From Lachnospiraceae bacterium UBA7160 (GTDB lineage: Bacteria; Bacillota; Clostridia; Lachnospirales; Lachnospiraceae): a stretch of DNA of 15,125 bases. Location: positions 1 through 15,125 of the forward strand of contig DKWE01000065.1 in assembly GCA_002491565.1 (NCBI GenBank), read 5' to 3'. Of the stretch, positions 7,226-14,614 are shown in pieces (the first letter of the stretch is position 1; the number at the start of each line of letters is the position of its first letter). A program made the position numbers and the translations under genes. Below the pieces are notes generated by a model. That model was not told the DNA's origin. It did not search any database and saw only the letters and a program-made list of their open reading frames with translations.

Positions 7226-8212
7226 CTATCTGTGCACATACATCCTTGACATCTCTGACTCACCATCTCCCAGCACCATACAGAGGAATTCCCAGCCATA
7301 CCGCTCATAAAACGAGGTATGATCGGTCAGAAGATACAGCGTATCAATCCCCTGCTGCTTCATATCCTCACAGACCGCCGCAAGCAGCCGCCCGGCGATC
7401 CCCTGGCAGCGATATGCTTCCTCCACATAGACCGCACAGACATTCGGCGTCAGATCCTTCCTGTCATGGAAATCATTCTCTATGACACCCAGGCCGCCCA
7501 CTAGTTTCTCTCCGCGCGTGGCTGCATACCACTGCGGGACCGCTGCCTTCCGGGACAGACATTCCTCCATGCTCTCCTCATAGGCTGCAAGCGGAATTCC
7601 CCACTTGCTGTGGAACCATGCCGCCATTTCCTCCTTGCGCTCCGGTTCATCGATGAGCCGGATGATACGGACCTGGCTCTCACACCACGCTTTCTTTGTC
7701 ATACTGCTTACATGACCAACCCTTGCTTCTTTCATCAATGGCACATCAACCGCATCCGTCCTCCACTGATACTGGAAACCCAGCTTTTCCTGAACGCGCT
7801 TTGAGCTGCTGTTTCCTTCATAGTACCCGCACCAGATTTTCATCATTCCAATATCCTCAAAGCCATGGCGGATCAGTTCTGCCGCCGCTTCCGGCAGGAT
7901 GCCCCTGCCCCAGAACGGTTTGCCAAGCCAATACCCAAGCTCGCACTCATCGTCACGGTCTGTCATGTCCGTATGGCCCTTTAACATGAATTCGATACAG
8001 CCAATCGCCACACCATCTGTTTTCAGACAGATCGCATAGCACTCCGGGCCGCAAAGCACATTTTTTATCACGTTTCGGCTTTCTTCGATACTCTTATGAG
8101 CGGGCCATCCCGCAATCGGACCCACTGCAGGATCCTTTGCATATTGATACAGATTCTCCGCATCCGATTCCTGCCATGGCCGCAGAATCAGTCTTTCTGT
8201 TTCTAACTGCAT
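7226..8212 (-). CDS. Tandem GNAT-family N-acetyltransferase (two fused domains)
   Basis: This 328-residue protein has two acetyl-CoA-dependent acyltransferase domains. Domain 1 (1-175) is RimJ/RimL-like: it starts LETERLILRPW, and its CoA loop is WGRGILPEA (101-109) followed by NSSSKRVQEKLGF. Domain 2 (183-328) is a second GNAT with WFHSKWGIP, VIENDFHDRKDL, CoA loop RCQGIAGRL (268-276) and FYERYGWEFLC. Each half alone resembles a complete stand-alone family member, and the junction reads AWCESQVRIIRL with a GTC codon, so no internal start is evident. Start ATG 8212 is chosen for its AAGGGAG site; the open frame continues in frame to 8479 into an unrelated gene remnant. Substrates are unknown; protein N-termini, antibiotics or small amines are possible. 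Confidence 0.8.
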   Translation of the reverse strand: MQLETERLILRPWQESDAENLYQYAKDPAVGPIAGWPAHKSIEESRNVIKNVLCGPECYAICLKTDGVAIGCIEFMLKGHTDMTDRDDECELGYWLGKPFWGRGILPEAAAELIRHGFEDIGMMKIWCGYYEGNSSSKRVQEKLGFQYQWRTDAVDVPLMKEARVGHVSSMTKKAWCESQVRIIRLIDEPERKEEMAAWFHSKWGIPLAAYEESMEECLSRKAAVPQWYAATRGEKLVGGLGVIENDFHDRKDLTPNVCAVYVEEAYRCQGIAGRLLAAVCEDMKQQGIDTLYLLTDHTSFYERYGWEFLCMVLGDGESEMSRMYVHR

Positions 8213-8494
8213 GTTGATGCACTCCCTTCTCCTCCTGGCTTCATTGTTATAAACTGTCAAAGGACTCTCCGTATTGTGGACAAATTGGAGAATTTCCATC
8301 ATGGTTTTCGTATCGCCCGCTTTTGTTGCTGCAAGCATCCGCCCGGATTGTTGCGTAAGCTGATATACCGTTCCAAGAGATACTTCTTTCTGTGCCATCT
8401 CTGCAAATTTATCCATCAGCTCCTTGTTTGGAATGGAAACACAACCATTTTCGTAATTCAAGAAGCCATAGACAACCATAGCTGAGAAAATTAA
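8213..8494 (-). pseudogene. Remnant of an AAA-ATPase-like / PD-(D/E)XK nuclease family gene
   Basis: About 85 codons, in frame with the downstream GNAT, match the middle of the large AAA-ATPase-like (DUF1703-type) proteins common in Lachnospiraceae and Bacteroidetes. Recognisable blocks are YGFLNYENGCVSIPNKELM, VYQLTQQSGRMLAATKAGD and EILQFVHNTESPLTVYNNEA. In intact members a NTP-binding part precedes and a nuclease-like part follows these; both are missing here. No ribosome site precedes the in-frame ATG at 8479. The GNAT start overlaps where the remnant breaks off. It is best read as a deletion scar of a once longer gene. Translation as an N-terminal extension of the GNAT is possible but unlikely. 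Confidence 0.65.
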
Positions 8495-8672
8495 AACACA
8501 CCCCTTCCCTGCACTATCGCCGCCAAATGTGTGTATCGGCCGCCATTCTGAAGCTTTTATTGAATCTTACCAAAAGCCACCCGGATAGTCAAGACGTCCG
8601 TCGCAGCAAATGTCAACCAGGGTGAAAAGTAACCAGAAAAACCTAACTCCTCAAATATTGCACAATTGCCGC

Positions 8673-8702
8673 TTGTCAGAACCGAAGTTCTTATATTATA
8701 CT
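8673..8702 (+). promoter_or_regulatory. Probable promoter of aroC
   Basis: TTGTCA (8673-8678) and TATACT (8697-8702) lie 18 bp apart on the plus strand. A transcript from here has a leader of about 170 nt before the aroC ATG. The leader (8710-8878) shows no strong hairpin, terminator or T-box block. The stretch 8495-8672 shows no gene. Confidence 0.5.
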
Positions 8703-8878
8703 AGCATAAGCATTTTTATACAGCATTCTGCGTGAATCATTTATGGTATATCATTTCGGATATAACAGGAATCCTGGAATTTGTCGACAGACAGATGGGT
8801 TTTTCAATTTCAAACTATGTCATAAGGTGGTTTTTGCGCAGTGTTTCATATCAAACATTAAATAGAAGGGAGTATTTC

Positions 8879-9985
8879 ATGGCAGGCTCTAACTTTGGAA
8901 CAATCTTTAAAATAACGACATGGGGGGAATCTCATGGAAAGGGAATTGGCGTCGTGATCGACGGATGTCCTGCAGGGCTTCCTCTGACGGAAGCAGACAT
9001 CCAGCCATATCTTGACCGGCGCAGGCCCGGCCAGAACCGGTATACGACGAAGCGCATGGAAGCGGATGCAGTAGAAATTCTCTCCGGCACCTTTGAAAAT
9101 CGGACCACAGGGACTCCGATTTCCCTGCTGGTGCGCAATACCGATCAGCGCTCCCGCGATTATTCCACGATCGCAGAGCTGTACCGGCCCGGCCACGCCG
9201 ACTATCCCTATGCACAGAAATACGGGGTCCGCGATTACCGGGGCGGAGGACGCTCTTCCGGGCGCGAAACGATCGGCCGCGTCGCGGCAGGCGCCGTCGC
9301 CGCAAAACTGCTGGCACAGCTCGGCATCACCTTTACGACCTATGTCAGCGCCATCGGTCCGGTCCGCATCGACCGGAATCAGTGCGATTTTTCAAGAATC
9401 ACAGAAAGCAGCCTGCTGATGCCGGACGCGGAGGCGGAACAGCGGGCGCTCGCATGGCTCGAACAGTGCCTGCGCGACCAGAATTCCAGCGGCGGAGTCG
9501 TTGAGTGCATCATCCGCCATGTCCCTGCCGGGCTCGGCGAGCCGGTCTTTGAAAAGCTTGACGCGAATCTGGCACGGGCGATCATGTCAGTCGGCGCCGT
9601 CAAGGCGGTGGAGATCGGCGACGGGACAGACGCCGCTTCCAGGCGCGGCTCCGAGAACAATGACTACTATCATACAGACGCAGATGGCATCCCACACAAG
9701 CAGACCAACCACAGCGGCGGCATCCTGGGCGGCATCAGCGACGGAACGGACATCGTTGTGCGCGCTTCCTTCAAGCCGACACCCTCCATCGGCCAGCCGC
9801 AGCCGATGCTCACCCGCGACGGCTCTGTCACAACAGAAGCCATCCATGGCCGGCACGACCCCATCGTCGTCACCCGCGCCGCCGTTGTCGTAGAGGCCAT
9901 GGCCGCCCTCACCCTCGCCGACCACCTGCTCCTCAACATGACAGCAAGGATGGACAATCTGAAGCTCCTATATGCGAAAGAGTGA
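8879..9985 (+). CDS. aroC: Chorismate synthase
   Basis: This 368-residue cytoplasmic enzyme converts 5-enolpyruvylshikimate 3-phosphate to chorismate with reduced FMN, the final shikimate-pathway step. Family signatures are present in order: GESHGKGIGVVIDGCPAG (16-33), RRRPGQNRYTTKR (47-59), RPGHADYPYAQKYG (103-116) with the catalytic His106, RGGGRSSGRET (121-131), and later HSGGILGGISDG. Length is normal. The open frame extends upstream to 8732, but ATG 8879 has GAAGGGAG in front and starts the conserved MAGSNFGTIFKITTWGESHG. It is alone on the plus strand with no other aro gene here. GC content rises in its second half compared with neighbours. Identity is very secure. Confidence 0.98.
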   Translation: MAGSNFGTIFKITTWGESHGKGIGVVIDGCPAGLPLTEADIQPYLDRRRPGQNRYTTKRMEADAVEILSGTFENRTTGTPISLLVRNTDQRSRDYSTIAELYRPGHADYPYAQKYGVRDYRGGGRSSGRETIGRVAAGAVAAKLLAQLGITFTTYVSAIGPVRIDRNQCDFSRITESSLLMPDAEAEQRALAWLEQCLRDQNSSGGVVECIIRHVPAGLGEPVFEKLDANLARAIMSVGAVKAVEIGDGTDAASRRGSENNDYYHTDADGIPHKQTNHSGGILGGISDGTDIVVRASFKPTPSIGQPQPMLTRDGSVTTEAIHGRHDPIVVTRAAVVVEAMAALTLADHLLLNMTARMDNLKLLYAKE

Positions 9986-10009
9986 ATAGGACTATGCAGC
10001 TGAGGAAAC

Positions 10010-10200
10010 AAGTTATCAATCACTGTCCCGCGAAGTACTGAACGTTCGAGAGGCGCTCGGTTAGCGCCGACCAACGCGGAGAAGAAAAGTGTACTAAGGT
10101 CCCAGAAAGCCGGAGCGGCTGTAAAAATCCTGCGTTCCAGCAGGATTTTTAGCGGAGGTCTTCTGGGACCTTAGTACTTGTAGACGAACGATAAGAGCTT
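10010..10200. repeat. Multi-stem palindromic element between aroC and the GH112 gene
   Basis: This gene-free sequence starts about 25 bases after the aroC stop and is rich in perfect pairings. GGCGCT/AGCGCC (10052-10068) makes a hairpin enclosed by CCGCG/CGCGG. A 17-bp perfect inverted repeat, GTACTAAGGTCCCAGAA (10091-10107) and TTCTGGGACCTTAGTAC (10161-10177), encloses two further hairpins: AGCCG/CGGCT (10108-10120) and TAAAAATCCTGC/GCAGGATTTTTA (10122-10151). Outer TTATC/GATAA may mark its ends. It could be a MITE-like repeat, a structured RNA, or an aid to ending convergent transcription; no U-run follows the stems. It shares the 13-mer CACTGTCCCGCGA with the element at 1704-1716. Confidence 0.6.
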
Positions 10201-10255
10201 GCAGCCCTCCGGGCGTACTTCCCGGCCGGGTCGCCAATTTGTATCTTTTGCCGTC

Positions 10256-10277
10256 TGTGTAACACATATATTACACA
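10256..10277. repeat. Short inverted repeat upstream-facing the GH112 3' end
   Basis: TGTGTAA (10256-10262) and TTACACA (10271-10277) form an inverted repeat with an 8-bp AT-rich spacer. It may be a hairpin at the 3' end of the sugar operon transcript or an operator-like site; neither reading is proven. A G+C-rich CCGGG/CCCGG repeat lies next to it (about 10208-10230). Nothing else is seen before 10333. Confidence 0.3.
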
Positions 10278-10332
10278 TTACATCTTACAACGCTATTTTG
10301 TTCCACTTACAGAGCATAACATACAGGCTTCT

Positions 10333-12525
10333 TCACTCTTCCTGCCCCTCTGTCGCATACCACCGGATCTCATTCGCCTCCAGATGCAGCGCAAACGAGC
10401 TTCCATCCCCGCGGTATACGACCGTATCCTGCGGCTCATACGTATTATTCACCACGCAGTATTTTCCGTTCTTCACGTACGCATGCACTTCCACATTCAC
10501 ATTCTCAGAGAACCAGCACTTCAGCTCCTCTTCCCCGTGCACACTCCACAGAATACTCCGGTACAGGATCCGGCTGTTCTCAAAGCTGTACGGAAGTCCG
10601 CTGATGTATACCGCCCGGCCTTCGCCAAACGCACGCACTGCCATCTGGACCTCTTTATCCCGCTGCACCAGAATCTCTGTGCCTTCATACGCATAGATAT
10701 TCTTCTTTCCCTCGCCGAAGTCAACTGGCTGCGTCGCCTCCGCCAGGATAAAGTGCTCCGGGTGCTCCTCCCAATTATACTTATCGTAATTCAGAGTAAA
10801 TCCGGTCTCCTTCTCCACGCCAAACAGGTCCGCCAGCTGCAGATAATGCCCCTGGTACTGATGTCCGGACGGTTCCCCGACCCCGATCAGCCCACCGCCG
10901 CGATAGACAAATTCACGGATCCTGGCAGAAATCTCTGCATTTTCCCAGACCGCACCCCCGGTATGAGCCGTGTCGCCATCGCCGACATTGATCAGCACGT
11001 CGATGTCCTTCAAAGCCTCCCGGTCCGCCAGCAGATCGTCAAAGGACAGGAACTGTACGTCAAACGGTGCGCCGCTTAAGGCTTCGATCACACCGGCATA
11101 GCTGTAATTCTGTTTCTGATACAGCGCATGATGCACCATATGACAGCCCCAGCTGCGCAGTCTGCCCCAGGAATTCAGCACGGCCACGCGCTTCACACAG
11201 TACGGCGTCGTCCCCTTCGCATTCTCATACAGCTCGCGGAATTCATTGCAGACGCTCTCTACATAGTCCACAAATTCCGGAAATTCCAGTGCAAGCTTCA
11301 GATAGCCGCCGTAACCGATGCGGTCCACCGGCTTTCGCAGGATCGCGCGCCTTGCCGTCACCCAGTTCTCCTTCGCCTCGCGCACCGGGTCGCCGCCTTC
11401 ATGGAAGGTATCCGGGAAGAAGTACGGCAAAAAACGTCCCTCCGTATACTTCACGCCAGGAATATCCGAGATCAGCCGAAGGGTACTTCCATTCCCCACG
11501 CTTCCCACGACCGCGTCCAGACCGATCGTCGCAAACTCCGGCATAAACGGCTCTGTCCCGATCCAGTGATCCCCGAGGAACATCATCGCTTCCTTGCCGC
11601 ATTCATGTGTGATGTCGACCAGTTCCTTTGCAAGCTTCGCTACCTCCCGGCGTTGGAACGCCTGAAAATCCTTGTACTCCCTGCTCGGGACCCGGTACTG
11701 ATTGTTGTAATAGCCCTGATCAATGATATACTCCGGCCGGAAGCGGTATCCCGCCTCCCGCTCAAACTGCTCCAGAATGTACGGGCTGACCGATGCGGAA
11801 TACCCGTACCAGTCCACATATTTCTCCCGCTTCAGCTCATCAAATACCAGTGTGAACTGGTGGAAAAAGGTGGTATATCGGATCACATTGACATACGGAT
11901 GCTCCTCGCAGAACCTTCGCAGCCGCTTTTTCGAGTATTCCTGTGTCTTCGGCTGCCGGACATCGAATGTGATCTGATGCTCAAAATTCTTCCAGTCATT
12001 CGTGACCGCATTGTACATGTGCACAGGGTCCCAGATCAAATACGCCAAAAAGCTGACCGTGTATTCGTGAAACAGCTTTGGCTTCCGGACCACCACACAG
12101 CCGTCCGCCTCGTCGTAGGTCCAGTCTTCGGGTGATACCACCTCGCCGGTGGAGCGGTCAATGACCTCCCACCACCGTTTGATGTCATCCCTGGTATTGA
12201 CCTGCATCAGCTCCTTGGAAATCCCCTTCATGAGCGGAATGCGCAGCTCTTCCCCCACGGCGGTACAGAATCCAGTCATGATGTAGCACTGCTGCACCTC
12301 GTCCGGATTCGCCTTTGCCCATGCGTTGTCCTTGCGTGTCGTATAATAGGTAGCGTAAATCTTAGCGCCAACCTTCGTCAATTCCTCCGGGAACTCCGTC
12401 CCATCACAGTCGCGGATCGCATCCGCTCCCCAGCGTTTTAAGATTTCAATCGTCTCGGGCACGATATCCAGATTCGTCGGGATCGTCACCCGCCCTGTCG
12501 TCGTTGTCCTATTCTCTGTGCTCAT
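10333..12525 (-). CDS. gnpA: GH112 1,3-beta-galactosyl-N-acetylhexosamine phosphorylase
   Basis: This 730-residue cytoplasmic enzyme splits galactosyl-beta-1,3-N-acetylhexosamines (galacto-N-biose, lacto-N-biose) with phosphate into galactose 1-phosphate and the N-acetylhexosamine. Family traits are IPTNLDIVPETIEILKRWGA and AIRDCDGTEFPEEL near the N-terminus, a TIM-barrel with the probable acid Asp319 in FLGDHWIGTEPF, and a trimerisation/glutamine-amidotransferase-like part (INVGDGDTAHTGG, GEPSGHQYQG). Length fits the family (720-750). The GTG nine bases upstream is possible, but ATG 12525 is chosen because AAGGTGA sits before it, overlapping the stop of the small membrane gene (5-bp gap). 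It ends the transporter operon. GH112 also contains galactosyl-1,4-rhamnose phosphorylases; the exact disaccharide is not settled here. Confidence 0.93.
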   Translation of the reverse strand: MSTENRTTTTGRVTIPTNLDIVPETIEILKRWGADAIRDCDGTEFPEELTKVGAKIYATYYTTRKDNAWAKANPDEVQQCYIMTGFCTAVGEELRIPLMKGISKELMQVNTRDDIKRWWEVIDRSTGEVVSPEDWTYDEADGCVVVRKPKLFHEYTVSFLAYLIWDPVHMYNAVTNDWKNFEHQITFDVRQPKTQEYSKKRLRRFCEEHPYVNVIRYTTFFHQFTLVFDELKREKYVDWYGYSASVSPYILEQFEREAGYRFRPEYIIDQGYYNNQYRVPSREYKDFQAFQRREVAKLAKELVDITHECGKEAMMFLGDHWIGTEPFMPEFATIGLDAVVGSVGNGSTLRLISDIPGVKYTEGRFLPYFFPDTFHEGGDPVREAKENWVTARRAILRKPVDRIGYGGYLKLALEFPEFVDYVESVCNEFRELYENAKGTTPYCVKRVAVLNSWGRLRSWGCHMVHHALYQKQNYSYAGVIEALSGAPFDVQFLSFDDLLADREALKDIDVLINVGDGDTAHTGGAVWENAEISARIREFVYRGGGLIGVGEPSGHQYQGHYLQLADLFGVEKETGFTLNYDKYNWEEHPEHFILAEATQPVDFGEGKKNIYAYEGTEILVQRDKEVQMAVRAFGEGRAVYISGLPYSFENSRILYRSILWSVHGEEELKCWFSENVNVEVHAYVKNGKYCVVNNTYEPQDTVVYRGDGSSFALHLEANEIRWYATEGQEE

Positions 12526-12530
12526 ATCTT

Positions 12531-12737
12531 TCACCTTTTATTTTTCTTAGGAGTCTCAAATGGCTTGTTATAAAGCGCCAGCGCCACCAGCAGAAGGATC
12601 AGTCCCAGCAGCATCCAGCCAAGTCCGGCAAGTTTTCCCGTCATGCTCCAGCCTCCGATCACCATGACAAGACCTGCCGCAAAGAGAACCGTCATCAAAA
12701 TCAGCCGCAGCCTGACATGTTCTTTCCAAAATTCCAT
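12531..12737 (-). CDS. Small two-helix membrane protein of the sugar operon
   Basis: This 68-residue protein has a basic start (EFWKEHVRLRL), two hydrophobic helices (about residues 12-28 and 35-55) and a lysine-rich end (KPFETPKKNKR). It lies between the second permease and the GH112 phosphorylase with only a few bases on each side, so it is co-translated with them. It may belong to the small uncharacterised membrane families (DUF6903-like) seen beside such operons, but this is from memory. The start is ATG 12737 with AGGTG six bases before it; a GTG at 12746, directly after the permease stop, is an alternative. A role as accessory to the transporter is inference. Confidence 0.7.
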   Translation of the reverse strand: MEFWKEHVRLRLILMTVLFAAGLVMVIGGWSMTGKLAGLGWMLLGLILLLVALALYNKPFETPKKNKR

Positions 12738-12746
12738 ACGCTTCAC

Positions 12747-13637
12747 CTATCCTTTCAATCCGCCCATCGTCATTCCCTGCGTCAGCTGATTCTGCACACA
12801 GATATACAAAATGAGCGTAGGCAGCATGACCAGTACCAGTCCGGCATACATGATCCCATACTGCGCAGCCGACTGCTGCGCCTGCATCAGATTCAGAAGT
12901 CCTACCGGCAGCGTCTTCGGCCCTTTCGCAGAGCTCATCAGCGTCATAGAAATGATGTATTCATTCCAGAACGACAGGAAATTAAACAAAATTACCGTGA
13001 TGATGGACGGCTTTGCCATCGGGAAGATAATCTTCCACATCGTAGTCCGGTACCCCGCTCCGTCTATGTAGGCCGCCTCCTCGTAGTCATGAGCCAGCGT
13101 CTGAAAATACCCGGACAGCAGATAAATCGTAAACGGGAGCGCCGTCGCCGCATACACGACCGCGACCACGATCAGATTATTCAGCAGGAATCCGTCGCCG
13201 AACACCTTCTTGAGCCACACATCCCCGTCCCGCAGCATCAGGAAAATCGGAACGACAATGTAGTTTACATTGATAAACAGTCCGGCCATGAAGCAGAGGT
13301 TCAGAAATTTCCGCCCCTTAAACTGAAACCGCGACAGACAGTAGGAAGCAGGAAGCGCAATCAATAGCAGCAGGATCAGTGACAATGCTGTAACCAGCAC
13401 CGAATTGAGCATATAGCTTCCCATGTTTGCCGCATTCCACGCATCTACAAAGTTCTGCCAGTAGAAGCCATTGGGAAGCGTCCAGGGATTCCCGTAAAAC
13501 TCGCTGTTTTCCTTGATGGAAGCCATAAACACCCAGCCTACCGGCACCAGAATCAATACAGCCAGAAGTCCCAGCAGCACATAGATCAGTGCCCGGTACA
13601 GCCGATTTCCTGCCCCGCCCTGTTTTTTGGTACTCAT
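12747..13637 (-). CDS. Carbohydrate ABC transporter permease (MalG type, CUT1)
   Basis: This 296-residue inner membrane subunit has six predicted helices and the ATPase-contacting EAA loop at about 186-206 (YEEAAYIDGAGYRTTMWKI then FPMAKPS). With the upstream permease it forms the translocation channel for the sugar delivered by the binding protein. A near-perfect AAGGAGGTG precedes ATG 13637, within the 12-bp gap after the first permease. No ATPase gene follows, so energy is probably supplied by a shared MsmX/UgpC-type subunit encoded elsewhere. Operon position beside the GH112 gene points to galacto-N-biose or lacto-N-biose as the cargo. Confidence 0.92.
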   Translation of the reverse strand: MSTKKQGGAGNRLYRALIYVLLGLLAVLILVPVGWVFMASIKENSEFYGNPWTLPNGFYWQNFVDAWNAANMGSYMLNSVLVTALSLILLLLIALPASYCLSRFQFKGRKFLNLCFMAGLFINVNYIVVPIFLMLRDGDVWLKKVFGDGFLLNNLIVVAVVYAATALPFTIYLLSGYFQTLAHDYEEAAYIDGAGYRTTMWKIIFPMAKPSIITVILFNFLSFWNEYIISMTLMSSAKGPKTLPVGLLNLMQAQQSAAQYGIMYAGLVLVMLPTLILYICVQNQLTQGMTMGGLKG

Positions 13638-13649
13638 TCTCCCACCTCC

Positions 13650-14534
13650 TTAAAATTCCAGCGGCTCGCGCTCTGTCACCTTATTCACCAGCGCGGACAG
13701 CGCAAAGGAGAACAGGAAAATCACAACGCCAATCGACATGCTGTAGCCGTACAACCCCGCGTCCTTCTGGCTGTACATATAGCTTAATGTCACCTCCGAC
13801 GCATGATTCGGCCCGCCGGAAGTCATCGCCTTCACGAACAGAAATGCCATATTGATCGTCGAAATAATGAAGAACGTCAACGTGGTACGGATATTGGTCC
13901 ACACCAGCGGAATCGTAATCTGGAAAAACTGGGCAATCCTGCCTGCCCCGTCGAGGCTTGCGCTCTCATACAGGCTTTCCGGCACGCTGGAAATGGATGC
14001 CATATACATGACCATATAGTAGCCGATCGCCTGCCATACCATCGCAATGACCAGGCTGACCATGACCAGCTTTTCCCCTTTCCAGAGGATCGGGTCTGTC
14101 ATATCGCGAAACATACCGATGATGCTGTTCAGCATTCCGTTTTCCGGCTTGTACACTGCAGAAAAAATACCGGAAATTACGACTACAGAGAGAATATTCG
14201 GGATGTAAAATACGACGCGGAAAAAATTCTGCCCCTTGATCTTCTCTCTCGTCAGAATCGACGCAAAAACCAGAGCAAAACCAAATGTGATAATCGTCAC
14301 AGCCACAATCAGAAGAATCGTATTCTGCATCGAGCGGATGAAATACGTATCCGCGAGCAGCGTGCGGAAATTCTTCAGCCCAACAAACGTCTCCGCCGGC
14401 GTATAGGCGCCCTTTTCAAACAGCGACATCCGAAAGACATTCAGCGTAGGCACAATCATAAAGATCACAAACAAAATGACGGCCGGAGCTACACTGAAAA
14501 ACAGAAAGGCGCTGCGTCCTCTTGATTTATTCAT
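13650..14534 (-). CDS. Carbohydrate ABC transporter permease (MalF type, CUT1)
   Basis: This 294-residue permease has a first helix at residues 10-31 (FLFFSVAPAVILFVIFMIV), six helices in all, and an EAA loop at about 189-209 (YESASLDGAGRIAQFFQIT then IPL). The signature SLFEKG and VGLKNFRTLL after helix 1 are typical of CUT1 MalF-like subunits of Gram-positive bacteria, which lack the extra N-terminal helices of enteric MalF. It pairs with the next permease. Start ATG 14534 follows AAAGGAAAG with slightly long spacing. A large hairpin separates it from the binding-protein gene and may lower its expression relative to that gene. Confidence 0.92.
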   Translation of the reverse strand: MNKSRGRSAFLFFSVAPAVILFVIFMIVPTLNVFRMSLFEKGAYTPAETFVGLKNFRTLLADTYFIRSMQNTILLIVAVTIITFGFALVFASILTREKIKGQNFFRVVFYIPNILSVVVISGIFSAVYKPENGMLNSIIGMFRDMTDPILWKGEKLVMVSLVIAMVWQAIGYYMVMYMASISSVPESLYESASLDGAGRIAQFFQITIPLVWTNIRTTLTFFIISTINMAFLFVKAMTSGGPNHASEVTLSYMYSQKDAGLYGYSMSIGVVIFLFSFALSALVNKVTEREPLEF

Positions 14535-14556
14535 GATTTTCTTTCCTTTCTAACAG

Positions 14557-14598
14557 AACGGCGGGTTATTACAAAAGACTTTGCAACAACCCGCCGTT
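14557..14598 (-). promoter_or_regulatory. Intercistronic stem-loop between binding protein and permeases
   Basis: On the minus strand AACGGCGGGTT (14588-14598) and AACCCGCCGTT (14557-14567) pair perfectly over 11 bp, and the stem continues with TTGCAAA/TTTGTAA. The bases after it (CTGTTAG) are not U-rich, so full termination is unlikely. It sits in the 80-bp gap after the binding-protein stop and probably protects that message or causes partial termination, as known for malE-malF-type operons. Confidence 0.75.
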
Positions 14599-14614
14599 TC
14601 TTTCTTTGGCTGTC

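Noticed and set aside
8732..8878. Upstream in-frame extension of aroC or an aromatic-rich leader peptide (contains W, Y and F codons)
   Set aside because: It would start with GTG without a ribosome site, and no attenuator hairpins follow; conserved AroC begins at 8879 with a good ribosome site.
9587..9925. Minus-strand 112-codon frame inside aroC, Gly/Val/Asp-rich
   Set aside because: Antisense shadow caused by the high GC of the second half of aroC.
11128..12135. 335-codon plus-strand open frame
   Set aside because: It is the antisense shadow of the GH112 gene, with no recognisable domains; many His/Arg/Leu residues typical of reversed coding text.
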